From: Pseudomonas putida NBRC 14164
GTDB taxonomy: Bacteria; Pseudomonadota; Gammaproteobacteria; Pseudomonadales; Pseudomonadaceae
DNA: 64,000 nucleotides
Direction of reading: 5' to 3'
NCBI RefSeq assembly: GCF_000412675.1
Contig: NC_021505.1
Coordinates: forward strand, 1,916,501-1,980,500
The position numbers were made by a program, and so were the translations under genes. Positions 32,517-40,645 of the stretch are shown in pieces. Numbering within the stretch: position 1 is the stretch's first letter; each line of letters opens with the position of its first letter. The notes under the pieces were generated by a model. It saw nothing but the letters and a program-made list of their open reading frames with translations, made no database searches and was not told the origin of the DNA.

Positions 32517-33863
32517 CTATTTCAGAAAGTTCAGGTCCAGTGGGTAGTCCAGAATGATTCGGGTCTGGTCCAGGTCATTGGCGATTGCGCCGTAGTCGCC
32601 GCCCGTGCGCATCGACGCATGCAGCAGCCGCACGGAAAGGTTTTTCGCAGGCCCTGACTGCACCACGTATTTCACCCACAGGTCCCGTTCCCATTGCGAC
32701 CCGTCGCGCACCGCCTCGAACCGTGTATAGGCACCCCCGGCATCGCGGCCATCGATATCGGTACCGCGTATGTAGCGCGCTGTGAAGCTCAGCCCAGGGA
32801 CGCCAAAGATGACGGCGTCCAGGTCGTAACGTGCACTCCATGCTCTTTCGTTGGGGCTGTTGAAGTCGCTGCCTTGGGAGGCCGCATCCAGTTCGATGTC
32901 GAAACTGTTCCAGACATAGTCGAAAGGCTGGTCGCCGTCGATGCGGGTGTAAGCAACTTCGAACTTGTGACCACCCATTGCGTAGCCTACCCGGGCACTC
33001 CAGGCATCGTTGCGAATATCGCCAAGCAGCGAGGTGCCGGTGTCACGCGTACGGTAGTAATTGGCGCCGGTATTGAACACGCCACCCGCTTTCAAAGGCA
33101 CCCGGTATTCGATAGATGCAAATTGCTGGTTCCAGATGTTGTCGAGTTCCGACCCGAACAGCTTGATCTTCACATTGTCGACGCCGGTGTAGATACCGCC
33201 GTAATAACTGACAAAGTCACTGTCGGCCTGGCGACCACCGTAAGCGGTACCCAGCTTGCCGCCGTGATTGGTTGCTGCACGGTCGCTGCTGGAGGTAAAG
33301 CGCCCTGCATTGAGGGCCAGCCCGCCGAAGGTATGATCGGTGACGTTCCAGCCTCGGAGCGTTTGCGGTAGCAGGCGGATATCGCCGTACTTCAGCACCG
33401 GTGAATTGGGGAACAGGTCGCCATAAGCCAGTTCGGTGCTGCCGACGCGCATCTTTACCGCACCACCGGCCTTGGAATATTCAGCCTTGGGGTCGCCCTG
33501 GTTATCGCGGGAGACGATACCGCCATTGCCGATACCGTCGCCAACCCGGCCCTTGCCACCGTCGAGCTTTATTGCGCCCATGTAATGCAAGTCGAGGCCG
33601 AACCCTACCAGCCCTTGGGTATAGCCGGAATTGAACTTGGCCAGCACACCTTGGGCCCATTCCTGGCGATAACTTTGCCGCTCACCGGCCGGGTTGAGGT
33701 AGCTGCCGTTGCGGTTGTCGGCGTTCCAGTAGAAGTTTCGCAAGCCGACCGTGGTGGTACTGTCTTCAATAAAACCATGGTCCGATTCAGCCGCGCAGGC
33801 AATCGAGCCAAACAGGCAGGCACTCGCGCCTGCCATCCCCAATGTGAAAGTTTTGAGCGACAT
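32517..33863 (-). CDS. OprD-family outer-membrane porin
   Basis: A 448-residue porin of the OprD/OpdX family, which takes up small carboxylates or amino acids across the outer membrane. The signal peptide ends near residue 24 (GSIACAAES). The mature N-terminus has GFIEDSTTTVGLRNFYWNAD, and the barrel ends in ILDYPLDLNFLK, a terminal-strand motif usual in this family; RQEWAQGVLAKFNSGYTQG is the early strand signature. AAGGAAG precedes ATG 33863. It is the last gene of the minus-strand operon starting at 38102, so its substrate is probably the compound handled by that operon. It marks the return to normal chromosome composition after the secretion island. Confidence 0.92.
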   Translation of the reverse strand: MSLKTFTLGMAGASACLFGSIACAAESDHGFIEDSTTTVGLRNFYWNADNRNGSYLNPAGERQSYRQEWAQGVLAKFNSGYTQGLVGFGLDLHYMGAIKLDGGKGRVGDGIGNGGIVSRDNQGDPKAEYSKAGGAVKMRVGSTELAYGDLFPNSPVLKYGDIRLLPQTLRGWNVTDHTFGGLALNAGRFTSSSDRAATNHGGKLGTAYGGRQADSDFVSYYGGIYTGVDNVKIKLFGSELDNIWNQQFASIEYRVPLKAGGVFNTGANYYRTRDTGTSLLGDIRNDAWSARVGYAMGGHKFEVAYTRIDGDQPFDYVWNSFDIELDAASQGSDFNSPNERAWSARYDLDAVIFGVPGLSFTARYIRGTDIDGRDAGGAYTRFEAVRDGSQWERDLWVKYVVQSGPAKNLSVRLLHASMRTGGDYGAIANDLDQTRIILDYPLDLNFLK

Positions 33864-34015
33864 GAAGACTTCCTTATTGCCAGATTCAAGAACGGCAGCG
33901 TGAAGATTTATTGTTATTGCCCCTGCGTCTGCGTCTGCGGCGGGCAGCCGGGGGCCTGATCGCTAACTTGCGGGTGCGGCAAGTTGCGCTCTTTATTGTT
34001 GTATTACTCGGTAGG

Positions 34016-34038
34016 CCGGGTTGCTCAAGGCAACCCGG
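34016..34038. terminator. Hairpin between the deacetylase-fold gene and the porin gene
   Basis: CCGGGTTGC/GCAACCCGG, a 9-bp perfect stem with a 5-base loop, lies 18 bp after the stop of the gene at 34057-35073. There is no T-run on the minus strand, so it may attenuate expression or stabilise mRNA rather than end it fully. Confidence 0.5.
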
Positions 34039-34056
34039 AGCACATGGGGTTTTGCC

Positions 34057-35073
34057 TCAGGCAGTCATGCCGGTAAAGAAGCGCGCGGCATTTTCATCCA
34101 GGGTCGCAATGTCGTAGCCACCCTCCTGGACCACCACGCAAGGCAGGCCCAGTGCCTTGATCCGCTGCCCCAGCAGGCGGAACCCTTCATGGCTGACGTG
34201 TACCTTGGACTGCGGGTCGTTTTCGTAGATGTCAAAGCCCAGCGACAGCACCAGCACGTCCGGGGCGAAGGCGCGCAGCGCCGTTGCCGCCTGGTCCATG
34301 CAGGCAAAGAAATCCGCTTCGCTGGCGCCATGGGCCATGGGCAGGTTCAGGTTGAAGCCAGCCCCTGCACCAGCGCCGGTCTCATCATCGAAGCCGGCGA
34401 CCACCGGGTAGAAGTTGGTCGGATCGCCATGAATCGACACGTACAACACATCGTCTCGCTCGTAGAAGATTTCCTGGATGCCTTGGCCGTGGTGCATGTC
34501 GGTGTCGAGCACGGCCACTTTGCCGAACTTGCCACGCAGCACCTGGGCGGCGATTGCGGCATTGTTCAGGAAGCAGAACCCACCTGCGGCTTCGGCGCGG
34601 GCATGGTGCCCTGGTGGCCGGCACAGGGCATAAGCGGCCTGGTCGCCTTCGATCACCGCATGTGCCGCGGCCACCGCGCTCTGCGCCGACCAGTAGGCGG
34701 CCTGCCAGGTGTGCTCGCCGATCGGGCAGCTACCATCGGCCAGGTAGCGGGCGGTCTTGCCGAGGATGCCGCGCAAGGGGTTGCCTTCGCGGATGTAGAT
34801 GTTGGACATCACCTCGTCGCCCCAGTCTTCCGGCACTTCGTGCCACTGCTGGTAGGCGCTGGCCAGGTAGTCCAGGTACGCCTGGCCATGCACGGCCGCC
34901 AGCGGGGCCAGGCCGTGGTCGGCGGGTTCGAAAAGCGGGTAGCCGAGCTTTTCGACTACTGCCAGTAGCGGGTCGATGCGGGCCGGCACTTCCTGCGGTT
35001 GGCGCATCTGGCCACGCGACAGGTAGGAGCGGGGGTGGTGCAGGCGTTGAGCAGGATGGAAAAACGTTTTCAT
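34057..35073 (-). CDS. Histone-deacetylase-fold amidohydrolase (acetylpolyamine amidohydrolase-like)
   Basis: A 338-residue zinc hydrolase of the arginase/deacetylase superfamily. Catalytic and metal-site motifs are seen: CRPPGHHARAEAAGGFCFLN (the His-His pair), VAVLDTDMHHGQGIQEIFY (metal Asp and His), the later metal Asp in LVLSLGFDIYENDPQSKV, and VVVQEGGYDI near the C-terminus. Bacterial members remove acyl groups from polyamines or other small amides; the loop that distinguishes these from true histone deacetylases cannot be judged by eye. It lies between a hydroxyacid dehydrogenase gene and an OprD porin in one operon, suggesting a catabolic role in hydrolysing an N-acyl substrate. The start ATG 35073 follows AAGAGGTG. 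Confidence 0.88.
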   Translation of the reverse strand: MKTFFHPAQRLHHPRSYLSRGQMRQPQEVPARIDPLLAVVEKLGYPLFEPADHGLAPLAAVHGQAYLDYLASAYQQWHEVPEDWGDEVMSNIYIREGNPLRGILGKTARYLADGSCPIGEHTWQAAYWSAQSAVAAAHAVIEGDQAAYALCRPPGHHARAEAAGGFCFLNNAAIAAQVLRGKFGKVAVLDTDMHHGQGIQEIFYERDDVLYVSIHGDPTNFYPVVAGFDDETGAGAGAGFNLNLPMAHGASEADFFACMDQAATALRAFAPDVLVLSLGFDIYENDPQSKVHVSHEGFRLLGQRIKALGLPCVVVQEGGYDIATLDENAARFFTGMTA

Positions 35074-35099
35074 GAATCACCTCTTGGTAACGCGTGCGG

Positions 35100-36032
35100 T
35101 CAATAACCCAGTTCGGGATCGACCAGATTGTTCAGTGCCAGTCCGGCACTCAGGCGCGACACGTTGTCGGCCACTTGCCGGGCGATGCACAGGTCGGAAG
35201 CGGCAGAGGCCATGTGCGGTGTCACCCACACGCCGGGCGTGTGCCACAGCGGCGAATCGGCAGGCAACGGCTCCTGTTCGAACACATCGAGCAAGGCGCC
35301 GCGCAACTGCCCGCTGGCCAGCGCCTGGCGCAGGTCGTGCGGGTTGAGGTGCTGGCCACGACCACAGTTGATCAGCGCGCTGCCTTCGGCCATGTGCCGG
35401 AATACGGCATGGTTCAGTACGCCATGCGTGCTGGCGGTGAGGGGCAGCAGGTTGACCAGCACATCCAGCCCGGCGAGGAAGCCTTGCAGCGAAGCCGGGC
35501 CTGCGAAGGTGTTTACGCCATCGACCTGGCGCGGCGTGCGGGCCCAGCCGCGCACGTCATAACCCGCCGCCGCCAGCCGCTGCGCCACCGGTGCGCCAAT
35601 CGCGCCCAGGCCCATCACGCCGACCCGGAAATCCCCCGCCTTGCGCTGCACCGGGCGCTGCCAGTGCTGGCTGGCATTGCCGGCGATTACCCGGTCGAAG
35701 CCCCGGTGAAAGTGCAGCACGCCCCAATGCACGTACTCGCTCATGCCCTGGGTGTGGTCAGGGTCGACCACCCGGCACACCGGCAGCGACGCATCGCGTG
35801 AGCTGTCCTGCGCCAGGTGATCGATGCCCGAGCCGATCGAGTGCACCAGGCGCAGGTTCGGCAAGCGGCCAAGGCTACCTTCGGGCGGGAACCAGCACAC
35901 GGCCACTTCGGCGTGCCTTGCGCCGGCATCTTCCGGGCGCAACACGTTCAGGTGCGGGGCGTGCTCGGTGAACAGCGCGGCAAGCCAGTCAGTCAGCGCC
36001 GGGTTCTGGCAAAGCAATACGAGGCTGGCCAT
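35100..36032 (-). CDS. D-2-hydroxyacid dehydrogenase (GhrA-like)
   Basis: A 310-residue NAD(P)-dependent dehydrogenase of the glyoxylate/hydroxypyruvate reductase type. The Rossmann dinucleotide motif is VGVMGLGAIGAPVAQRLAAAG (near residues 138-158). Catalytic residues are represented by NCGRGQHLN (the Arg), DVFEQEPLPADSPLW (the Glu) and VTPHMAS (the His). It reversibly reduces a 2-keto acid to the D-2-hydroxy acid. The start ATG 36032 lies one base after the stop of the upstream aldolase gene, so translation is probably coupled. The pairing with a class II aldolase fits breakdown of a hydroxy- or keto-acid. Confidence 0.9.
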   Translation of the reverse strand: MASLVLLCQNPALTDWLAALFTEHAPHLNVLRPEDAGARHAEVAVCWFPPEGSLGRLPNLRLVHSIGSGIDHLAQDSSRDASLPVCRVVDPDHTQGMSEYVHWGVLHFHRGFDRVIAGNASQHWQRPVQRKAGDFRVGVMGLGAIGAPVAQRLAAAGYDVRGWARTPRQVDGVNTFAGPASLQGFLAGLDVLVNLLPLTASTHGVLNHAVFRHMAEGSALINCGRGQHLNPHDLRQALASGQLRGALLDVFEQEPLPADSPLWHTPGVWVTPHMASAASDLCIARQVADNVSRLSAGLALNNLVDPELGY

Positions 36033-36033
36033 G

Positions 36034-36792
36034 TCAGCTGCACCACTCGCTGCGCTGCGCGTCGATCAGGCTGAGCGCGGCCTGCCAGGCCATGTCGATG
36101 ATGCCGTCGATGCCATCGCGCCCGAACTGTGCGGCGGTGTGCCGGCACACTTCCTCATTGGGGATGTTCAACGCCACGCCGGCAGACATCGCCTGGATTT
36201 GAGCCTGGCAAGCGCGCTCCAGGAAATAGATCTCGTGGAACGCTGCCGCCACGTTGCTACCTGCGGCCAGCAGCCCATGGTTGCGCAGGATCATCGCCTT
36301 GTGCGTACCAAGGTCGGCGACCAGCCGTTCGCGTTCTTCCAGTGACAGCGCGATGCCTTCGTAGGTGTGATACGCCAGGTTGCCGTAGAACTTCAGCGCG
36401 TGCTGGGTCAGTGGCAGCAGGCCGTCACGTTGTGCTGCCACCGCCATGCCCGCTGCCGTGTGGGTGTGGATGATGCAGTGCAGGTCCGGGCGCGCCTCGT
36501 GGATCGCCGAGTGGATGACAAAGCCGGCCGCATTGACCTTGCCACCGTTGAAATGGCTGTCGACCACGTTGCCGTCCAGGTCGATCAGCACCAGGTCGCT
36601 GGCGCGCATCTTCTCGAATGCCACGCCATAGCGGTTGATCAGGAAGTGCCGGTCAGGCCCGGGTACACGCAGGGTGATGTGCGTGTCGATCAGGTCGGTC
36701 ATGCGGTAGTAGGCGATCAGGCGATACAGCGCAGCCAGCTCGCAGCGTGCTTGCCATTCGGTTTCTGACATGGCGTGAGGCTTGTTGCTCAT
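36034..36792 (-). CDS. Class II aldolase/adducin family protein
   Basis: A 252-residue protein of the class II aldolase/adducin fold. The zinc-binding motif IIHTHTAAGMAVAA is visible, and the conserved block TDLIDTHITLRVPG near residue 30 and MILRNHGLLAAG near 175 are also typical. Members act as aldolases or decarboxylases on sugar acids, or lack activity; the substrate is unknown. ATG 36792 overlaps the stop of the upstream MFS gene (ATGA arrangement), and the next gene follows after one base, so the three genes form a tight operon. Confidence 0.9.
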   Translation of the reverse strand: MSNKPHAMSETEWQARCELAALYRLIAYYRMTDLIDTHITLRVPGPDRHFLINRYGVAFEKMRASDLVLIDLDGNVVDSHFNGGKVNAAGFVIHSAIHEARPDLHCIIHTHTAAGMAVAAQRDGLLPLTQHALKFYGNLAYHTYEGIALSLEERERLVADLGTHKAMILRNHGLLAAGSNVAAAFHEIYFLERACQAQIQAMSAGVALNIPNEEVCRHTAAQFGRDGIDGIIDMAWQAALSLIDAQRSEWCS

Positions 36793-38102
36793 CAGGCGAT
36801 TCCTTGCGAAGTGGAGAGGGCGACCGGCCTGGCGCTGGCGTTGCGCAGGTGCGAGAGCCCCAGCACGCCGGCCAGCGACATCAAGGCCAGCACGCTGAAG
36901 AACAGCGCCAACGGTAGCCATTGCCCGGCGAACTGGCCGGCAACGAACGTGCCCAGCATTGGCGTAAGGCCACCGGTCAGGCCGCTGCCCAGCTGGTAGG
37001 CGATCGAAATGCCCGAGTAACGGACCCGGGCCGGGAATGCTTCGGCCATGTAGCCGGCAATCACGGCATACAGCGCCGACAGCAGGACCACGGCCAGGGC
37101 GATACCAGCGGTCATGTAGACCACGTTGCCGGTCTGCACCAGCAGGAACATCGGGTACGGCACCACCATGCACAGCGCCGCGACCCACTTCAGGAAGCGC
37201 CCTTCACCAAGGCGCTCGGCGAGCATGGCCGAACAGGGTTGCGAGAGAAACTGCAGGATGGTGACCACGAACAGGCAATCGAGAATGGTGGTCTTGGCGA
37301 TGCCCTGATACTGGGTGACGTAGGTGATCATGAAGGTGTTGGTGAAGAAGAACCCGCCAGAGCCTATGGTTACGGCCAGGGCTGCGAAGACGATGTTCCG
37401 CCAGTGGTTGCGCAGCACTTCGCGCACCGGGTTGTCGCTGGTCTGGTCGCTGTCCTTGACCTCGGCAAACTCTGGTGATTCCGGCACGCCGAAGCGGATC
37501 AGCAAACCGACGATCATCAGCAGCCCGCTCATCAGGAACGGAATACGCCAGCCCCAGCTCATCAGGTCTTCCGTCTCCATTGCAGTAATGAAGCGGAAGG
37601 CGATCAGCGCCAGCAGCAGGCCCGCCGGGCTGCCCCACTGGGCAAACGAAGCGAAGAACACCTTGCGGCCCTTGGGCGCATGCTCGCTGGCCATCAGCAC
37701 CGCGCCGCCCCATTCACCACCGACCGAGATGCCTTGTAGCAGGCGCAGGAATATCAGGCCGATGGGGGCCCAGATACCGGCCTGTGCGTAGGTCGGCAGC
37801 AGGCCGATGCAGGTGGTGGCCACGCCCATCAGCACAATCGTGACCAGCAGCATTTTCTTGCGCCCCAGGCGGTCGCCCAGGTGGCCGAACACCATGCCGG
37901 CGAACGGCCGTGCGATAAAGCCCACGGCAAAGCTGCCGAACGCGGCCATGGTGCTGAGCATCGGGTTTTCGCTGGGGAAGAACAGCTGCCCGAGCACCAG
38001 GGCTGCGGCGAAGGCGTAGATGTAGAAATCATAGAATTCGATGGTGGTGCCAATAAAGGCAGCCGCCGCGGCACGACGCGGGGTGGGGGTATTGCTCTTC
38101 AT
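36792..38102 (-). CDS. MFS transporter, metabolite:H+ symporter family (ShiA/KgtP-like)
   Basis: A 436-residue, 12-segment transporter of the MHS family. The N-terminal motif RRAAAAAFIGTTIEFYDFYI, the loop FGHLGDRLGRKKMLL between segments 2 and 3, and RLLQGISVGGEWGGAVLMA in segment 4-5 are the classical signatures of this group, which imports dicarboxylates, shikimate, proline betaine and similar acids with protons. ATG 38102 follows GGAGCC. It is the first gene of the operon that ends with an OprD porin, so inner- and outer-membrane uptake of one substrate are encoded together. Confidence 0.93.
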   Translation of the reverse strand: MKSNTPTPRRAAAAAFIGTTIEFYDFYIYAFAAALVLGQLFFPSENPMLSTMAAFGSFAVGFIARPFAGMVFGHLGDRLGRKKMLLVTIVLMGVATTCIGLLPTYAQAGIWAPIGLIFLRLLQGISVGGEWGGAVLMASEHAPKGRKVFFASFAQWGSPAGLLLALIAFRFITAMETEDLMSWGWRIPFLMSGLLMIVGLLIRFGVPESPEFAEVKDSDQTSDNPVREVLRNHWRNIVFAALAVTIGSGGFFFTNTFMITYVTQYQGIAKTTILDCLFVVTILQFLSQPCSAMLAERLGEGRFLKWVAALCMVVPYPMFLLVQTGNVVYMTAGIALAVVLLSALYAVIAGYMAEAFPARVRYSGISIAYQLGSGLTGGLTPMLGTFVAGQFAGQWLPLALFFSVLALMSLAGVLGLSHLRNASARPVALSTSQGIA

Positions 38103-38257
38103 CTGAGGCTCCTGGGCGTCATTGTTATAGGCAGGAGAAGGAGAGCCCTGCACGGGCAGGGCAAAGGCACTCTGGCGGTGCGTTGCTAGATGTTGAGCCA
38201 AGTCCTATGCTAGGAAAAGCTTCTAATTTAAATACTCAAGTATAAGACCAACAAATA
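38103..38257. promoter_or_regulatory. Divergent control region between the MFS operon and the LysR gene
   Basis: This 155-bp stretch separates the operon from the LysR gene transcribed away from it, the usual layout for LysR autoregulation. It has an AT-rich part at 38205-38250 with TATGCTAGGAAAAGCTTC and ACTCAAGTATAAG, which may hold a T-N11-A operator and a promoter. No site could be assigned firmly. Confidence 0.5.
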
Positions 38258-39235
38258 ATGACGCCGACGACAACGACCCTCGCAAGAGACCCCGAAGCCA
38301 AGCGTTTCCTCAATGACCGCCTCGATTGGAACTTGTTGCGCACCTTTCTGGTGATCGGCCAAGAGGGCAGCATCAGCCGGGCCGCGGCACGCCTGCACCT
38401 CAGCCAGCCGGCCGTTAGCCAGGCGCTCAGGCGCCTGGAGGAGCAGCTGGACAGTGCCTTGGTGGTACGCCGCGGGCCACGCATCAACCTGTCAAAGGCG
38501 GGGGAGGAAGTAATGCAGATCGCGGCCGAGCTGTACGGCACGGTCTCGCGGCTGGGGCCTGCGCTGGACAGCCCGGCCGAGACGGTGACAGGCAAGATCC
38601 GTCTGCTCAGCATCAGCCGCATCCAGTCGCGTGCCTACGATGACTTCCTTGCACAATTTCACAGCGACTATCCGCAGGTGGAGCTGGAAATAGACGTGCT
38701 GCGCAGTTCGGATGTGGCCAGTGGTTTGTTGCAGAAGACCGCATCATTCGGTTTGAGCCTGTGCCGCACCCCCCAGCCCCGGCTGGAGCAACGGGTGCTG
38801 CTCGAACAGCGCTACGCGTTTTTCTGCGGCAAGCGCCATCGCTTGTTTGGTCGCAAGAACCTTACCGTGGCCGACTTGCAGGGCGAGAACTTCGTGAGCT
38901 TCACCAGTGACCAAATGGGCGGCAACCTGTCGCCGCTGACGGTGTTTCGTGATCAGCAGGGGTTTACCGGGCGTATCGTCGCATCTTCACCGAGCCTGGA
39001 TGAAATCCTGCGGCTGGTGGGGGCCGGTTATGGCATTGGTTGCCTGCCGGAGCACATCGTCGCGGCGGATGTGCAGGCCAATGAGCTGTGGCGCTTGCCG
39101 CCGTGGGAAGGGGTGATCGATGTGAACGTGTACCTGCTCTGGAACCGGGAGCAGAAGTTGACGCAGGCCGAGTCGATCTTTCTGGAGCGGTTCCAGCAAA
39201 TGCTAATGACTACAGACCCGGCCGAGCGCTTTTGA
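38258..39235 (+). CDS. LysR-family transcriptional regulator
   Basis: A 325-residue LysR regulator. The winged HTH is at about residues 22-80, with LRTFLVIGQEGSISRAAARL and SQPAVSQALRRLEEQLDSAL. The effector-binding domain follows from residue 105 on (ISRIQSRAYDDFLAQFHSDY, VGAGYGIGCLPEHIV). It is divergent from the MFS-aldolase-dehydrogenase operon and is its probable regulator, with the operon's substrate or an intermediate as inducer. The ATG at 38258 gives a longer than usual N-terminus (about 20 residues before the HTH domain). The gene ends 20 bp from the next, convergent gene. Confidence 0.92.
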   Translation: MTPTTTTLARDPEAKRFLNDRLDWNLLRTFLVIGQEGSISRAAARLHLSQPAVSQALRRLEEQLDSALVVRRGPRINLSKAGEEVMQIAAELYGTVSRLGPALDSPAETVTGKIRLLSISRIQSRAYDDFLAQFHSDYPQVELEIDVLRSSDVASGLLQKTASFGLSLCRTPQPRLEQRVLLEQRYAFFCGKRHRLFGRKNLTVADLQGENFVSFTSDQMGGNLSPLTVFRDQQGFTGRIVASSPSLDEILRLVGAGYGIGCLPEHIVAADVQANELWRLPPWEGVIDVNVYLLWNREQKLTQAESIFLERFQQMLMTTDPAERF

Positions 39236-39254
39236 TCGGCTGGCCAAAAGGTGC

Positions 39255-39770
39255 TCAGGCCCAGAGTCCAAACAGCACCAAGGCCGCCACGCCAAGCCCG
39301 AGCGCGATCGAGCACCCGCCCAGCGACAGTGCCGCCCGGCCTTGCCGGTACCAGCCGTCATGGCCCAGTTGCCGTGCCGGCGCCAGCAGGCTGCGCCAGC
39401 GCAGTTCCGTTTCGTGAAACGCCTGCAGGTTCGCCGTATCCGCATCCAGCCAGCGACGAAAGTCGATCCTTTCGCAAGCCGTCACCTGTGGGCTCTGCAA
39501 GCGCACATACCATTGCCCTGCAACGCTCGACAGCACATCACGACGCGAGCGACCGGCCTGCAGCGCCTGGTCCATGTTCCGCTCGATGCTCGCCAAGGGC
39601 AGGTCGAGGCGGGCGGCGATGGTGGCGAAATCCAACTGGTCGAGGCGGTTGAGCAGGAACACTTGCTGCACGCGGCGGGGCAGCCGCTTCAGGGCGTGCA
39701 GCAGGGCATGGTCGGCATCGTGTTCGGCAACAGGCGTTGGGTGTTCAAGCGGCAGTAGCAGACGGGTCAT
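39255..39770 (-). CDS. Hybrid of sigma-70 region 4 and FecR N-terminal domain, membrane-anchored
   Basis: A 171-residue protein combining parts of an ECF sigma factor and its partner. Residues about 20-75 form a sigma region 4-type HTH (LKRLPRRVQQVFLLNRLDQL then FATIAARLDLPLASIERNM). Residues about 82-130 match the FecR N-terminal DUF4880 domain (AGQWYVRLQSPQ, DFRRWLDADTANLQAFHE). A single transmembrane segment closes the protein (SIALGLGVAALVLFGLW). There is no sigma region 2, so it cannot itself be a full sigma factor, and no periplasmic FecR sensor domain. AAGGAG precedes ATG 39770. Its neighbour is the Fur-controlled PrrF sRNA, which hints at a link with iron, but no TonB receptor gene is adjacent. 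Confidence 0.82.
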   Translation of the reverse strand: MTRLLLPLEHPTPVAEHDADHALLHALKRLPRRVQQVFLLNRLDQLDFATIAARLDLPLASIERNMDQALQAGRSRRDVLSSVAGQWYVRLQSPQVTACERIDFRRWLDADTANLQAFHETELRWRSLLAPARQLGHDGWYRQGRAALSLGGCSIALGLGVAALVLFGLWA

Positions 39771-39950
39771 GGACAGCTCCTTGCTTGAAGGGGGAGGGGT
39801 GGGGGCATCTTCCTTGATGCGAGACCAGCGTAGGCGAAACGAGATTGATTCTCAAGTGCTGATTCCGCAAAGTTTTGTAATGAGCGTTCACGCCCTGAAA
39901 CACCTTTGCTATCATGCGCGCCATCACGATCTTCATTAGCCTGAAGAGCA

Positions 39951-39979
39951 AAAAAAAAGACCCGGCAAAAAGCCGGGTC
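39951..39979 (-). terminator. PrrF intrinsic terminator
   Basis: GACCCGGC/GCCGGGTC, an 8-bp stem with a 5-base loop, followed on the minus strand by nine T. It also serves to separate prrF from the gene at 39255-39770. Confidence 0.92.
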
Positions 39980-40062
39980 AAAAACCGTGATTAGCCTGAT
40001 GAGGAGATAATCTGAGAGCGACCTAAGCTCCAGGTTATCCAGCAGATCTCGCGATCAGCTGA
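39951..40062 (-). ncRNA. prrF: Iron-responsive sRNA PrrF
   Basis: PrrF is the Pseudomonas counterpart of RyhB: it represses mRNAs for iron-using proteins when iron is scarce. The minus strand reads GATCGCGAGATCTGC near the 5' end, then the conserved target-pairing core CTCATCAGGCTAATCACGG, then GACCCGGCTTTTTGCCGGGT and a run of T. It is preceded by a Fur box and a good promoter. The 5' end at about 40062 is estimated from the -10 position. Only one copy is in the window. Confidence 0.88.
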
Positions 40063-40066
40063 GTGC

Positions 40067-40095
40067 AATAATAATCGTTATCATTTGCCAGTCAA
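40067..40095 (-). promoter_or_regulatory. PrrF promoter with Fur box
   Basis: AATAATAATCGTTATCATT (40067-40085) is a near-consensus 19-bp Fur box. On the minus strand TTGACT (40095-40090), a 16-bp spacer and TATTAT (40073-40068) form a sigma-70 promoter, and the Fur box covers the spacer and the -10. Iron-loaded Fur would therefore block the promoter. Confidence 0.88.
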
Positions 40096-40203
40096 ATGAA
40101 TTTTCGCTAATTCGGTAAAAAAGTTTTACCGATGCGCTTCCTTGTCCCGGCAGTCGGGGCTTCTGCCGTTCGCGGCCTTCACGTTCTCTCCCTCCTTTTT
40201 TAC

Positions 40204-40515
40204 TCAGAAATCCGGATCTGCGGCGCGCTTGTGCTCCAGCAGGGCGCGGGCCATGTCCACCATATGCATCAACGCGTAGGTCAGCTCGCGCTGGCTGCCG
40301 TGCTGGTGGCTGGCGGTTTCCTGCGCTGTAGCGGCGGCGCAGCGCAGCAGGGCGATGGCGTGCTCCCGGGCCTGGTCGCCGGTGACGCTCTCGTGCAGGG
40401 TCCAGATCTTGTTGTCGAGGGTCGGGCGCTGCGGCTTGGGGTTGAGGTAGTAGTCGAGGGCGCGGCGGGCGGCTTCGCTGTCGAGATCTGTTTCGTCGTT
40501 TTTCGGTGGTTTCAT
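40204..40515 (-). CDS. DUF6124/DUF3077-type small Pseudomonas protein
   Basis: A 103-residue protein of a small family found almost only in Pseudomonas. The pattern is MKPPKNDETDLDSEAARRAL then YYLNPKP, and near the end LTYALMHMVDMARALLEHK. It is soluble and helical, of unknown function. The start ATG 40515 is preferred over 40545 because relatives begin with a similar M-K-P-x-P-N/ND stretch. It is divergent from the repressor gene that starts at 40646, with shared control sequence between. Confidence 0.75.
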   Translation of the reverse strand: MKPPKNDETDLDSEAARRALDYYLNPKPQRPTLDNKIWTLHESVTGDQAREHAIALLRCAAATAQETASHQHGSQRELTYALMHMVDMARALLEHKRAADPDF

Positions 40516-40606
40516 CGCGATACCTTGTGATTTCCCTTCAAACACAATGGAATCAGAGGATAGGTCAATCTGTACTGACTACGCTCAAATAAATAATTCA
40601 GATTGT

Positions 40607-40635
40607 GTATTGCTGCGGATAATACAGTCCGTATT
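40607..40635. promoter_or_regulatory. Candidate operator of the first XRE repressor
   Basis: AATAC-AGTCC-GTATT (40621-40635) is a perfect palindrome 10 bp before the repressor start, and another GTATT is at 40607-40611. It overlaps a possible -10 (GATAAT, 40618-40623). This fits autorepression by the downstream XRE protein. Confidence 0.55.
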
Positions 40636-40645
40636 GTTTCCGCTC

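Noticed and set aside
32296..32557. Overlapping short open frames between the MITE-like element and the porin
   Set aside because: They cross the inverted ends of the element and have no ribosome-binding sites or recognisable sequence.
36034..37188. Longer version of the class II aldolase starting at 37188
   Set aside because: The extra 132 codons are antisense-like reading within the MFS gene. The ATG at 36792 overlaps the MFS stop in the usual coupled way.
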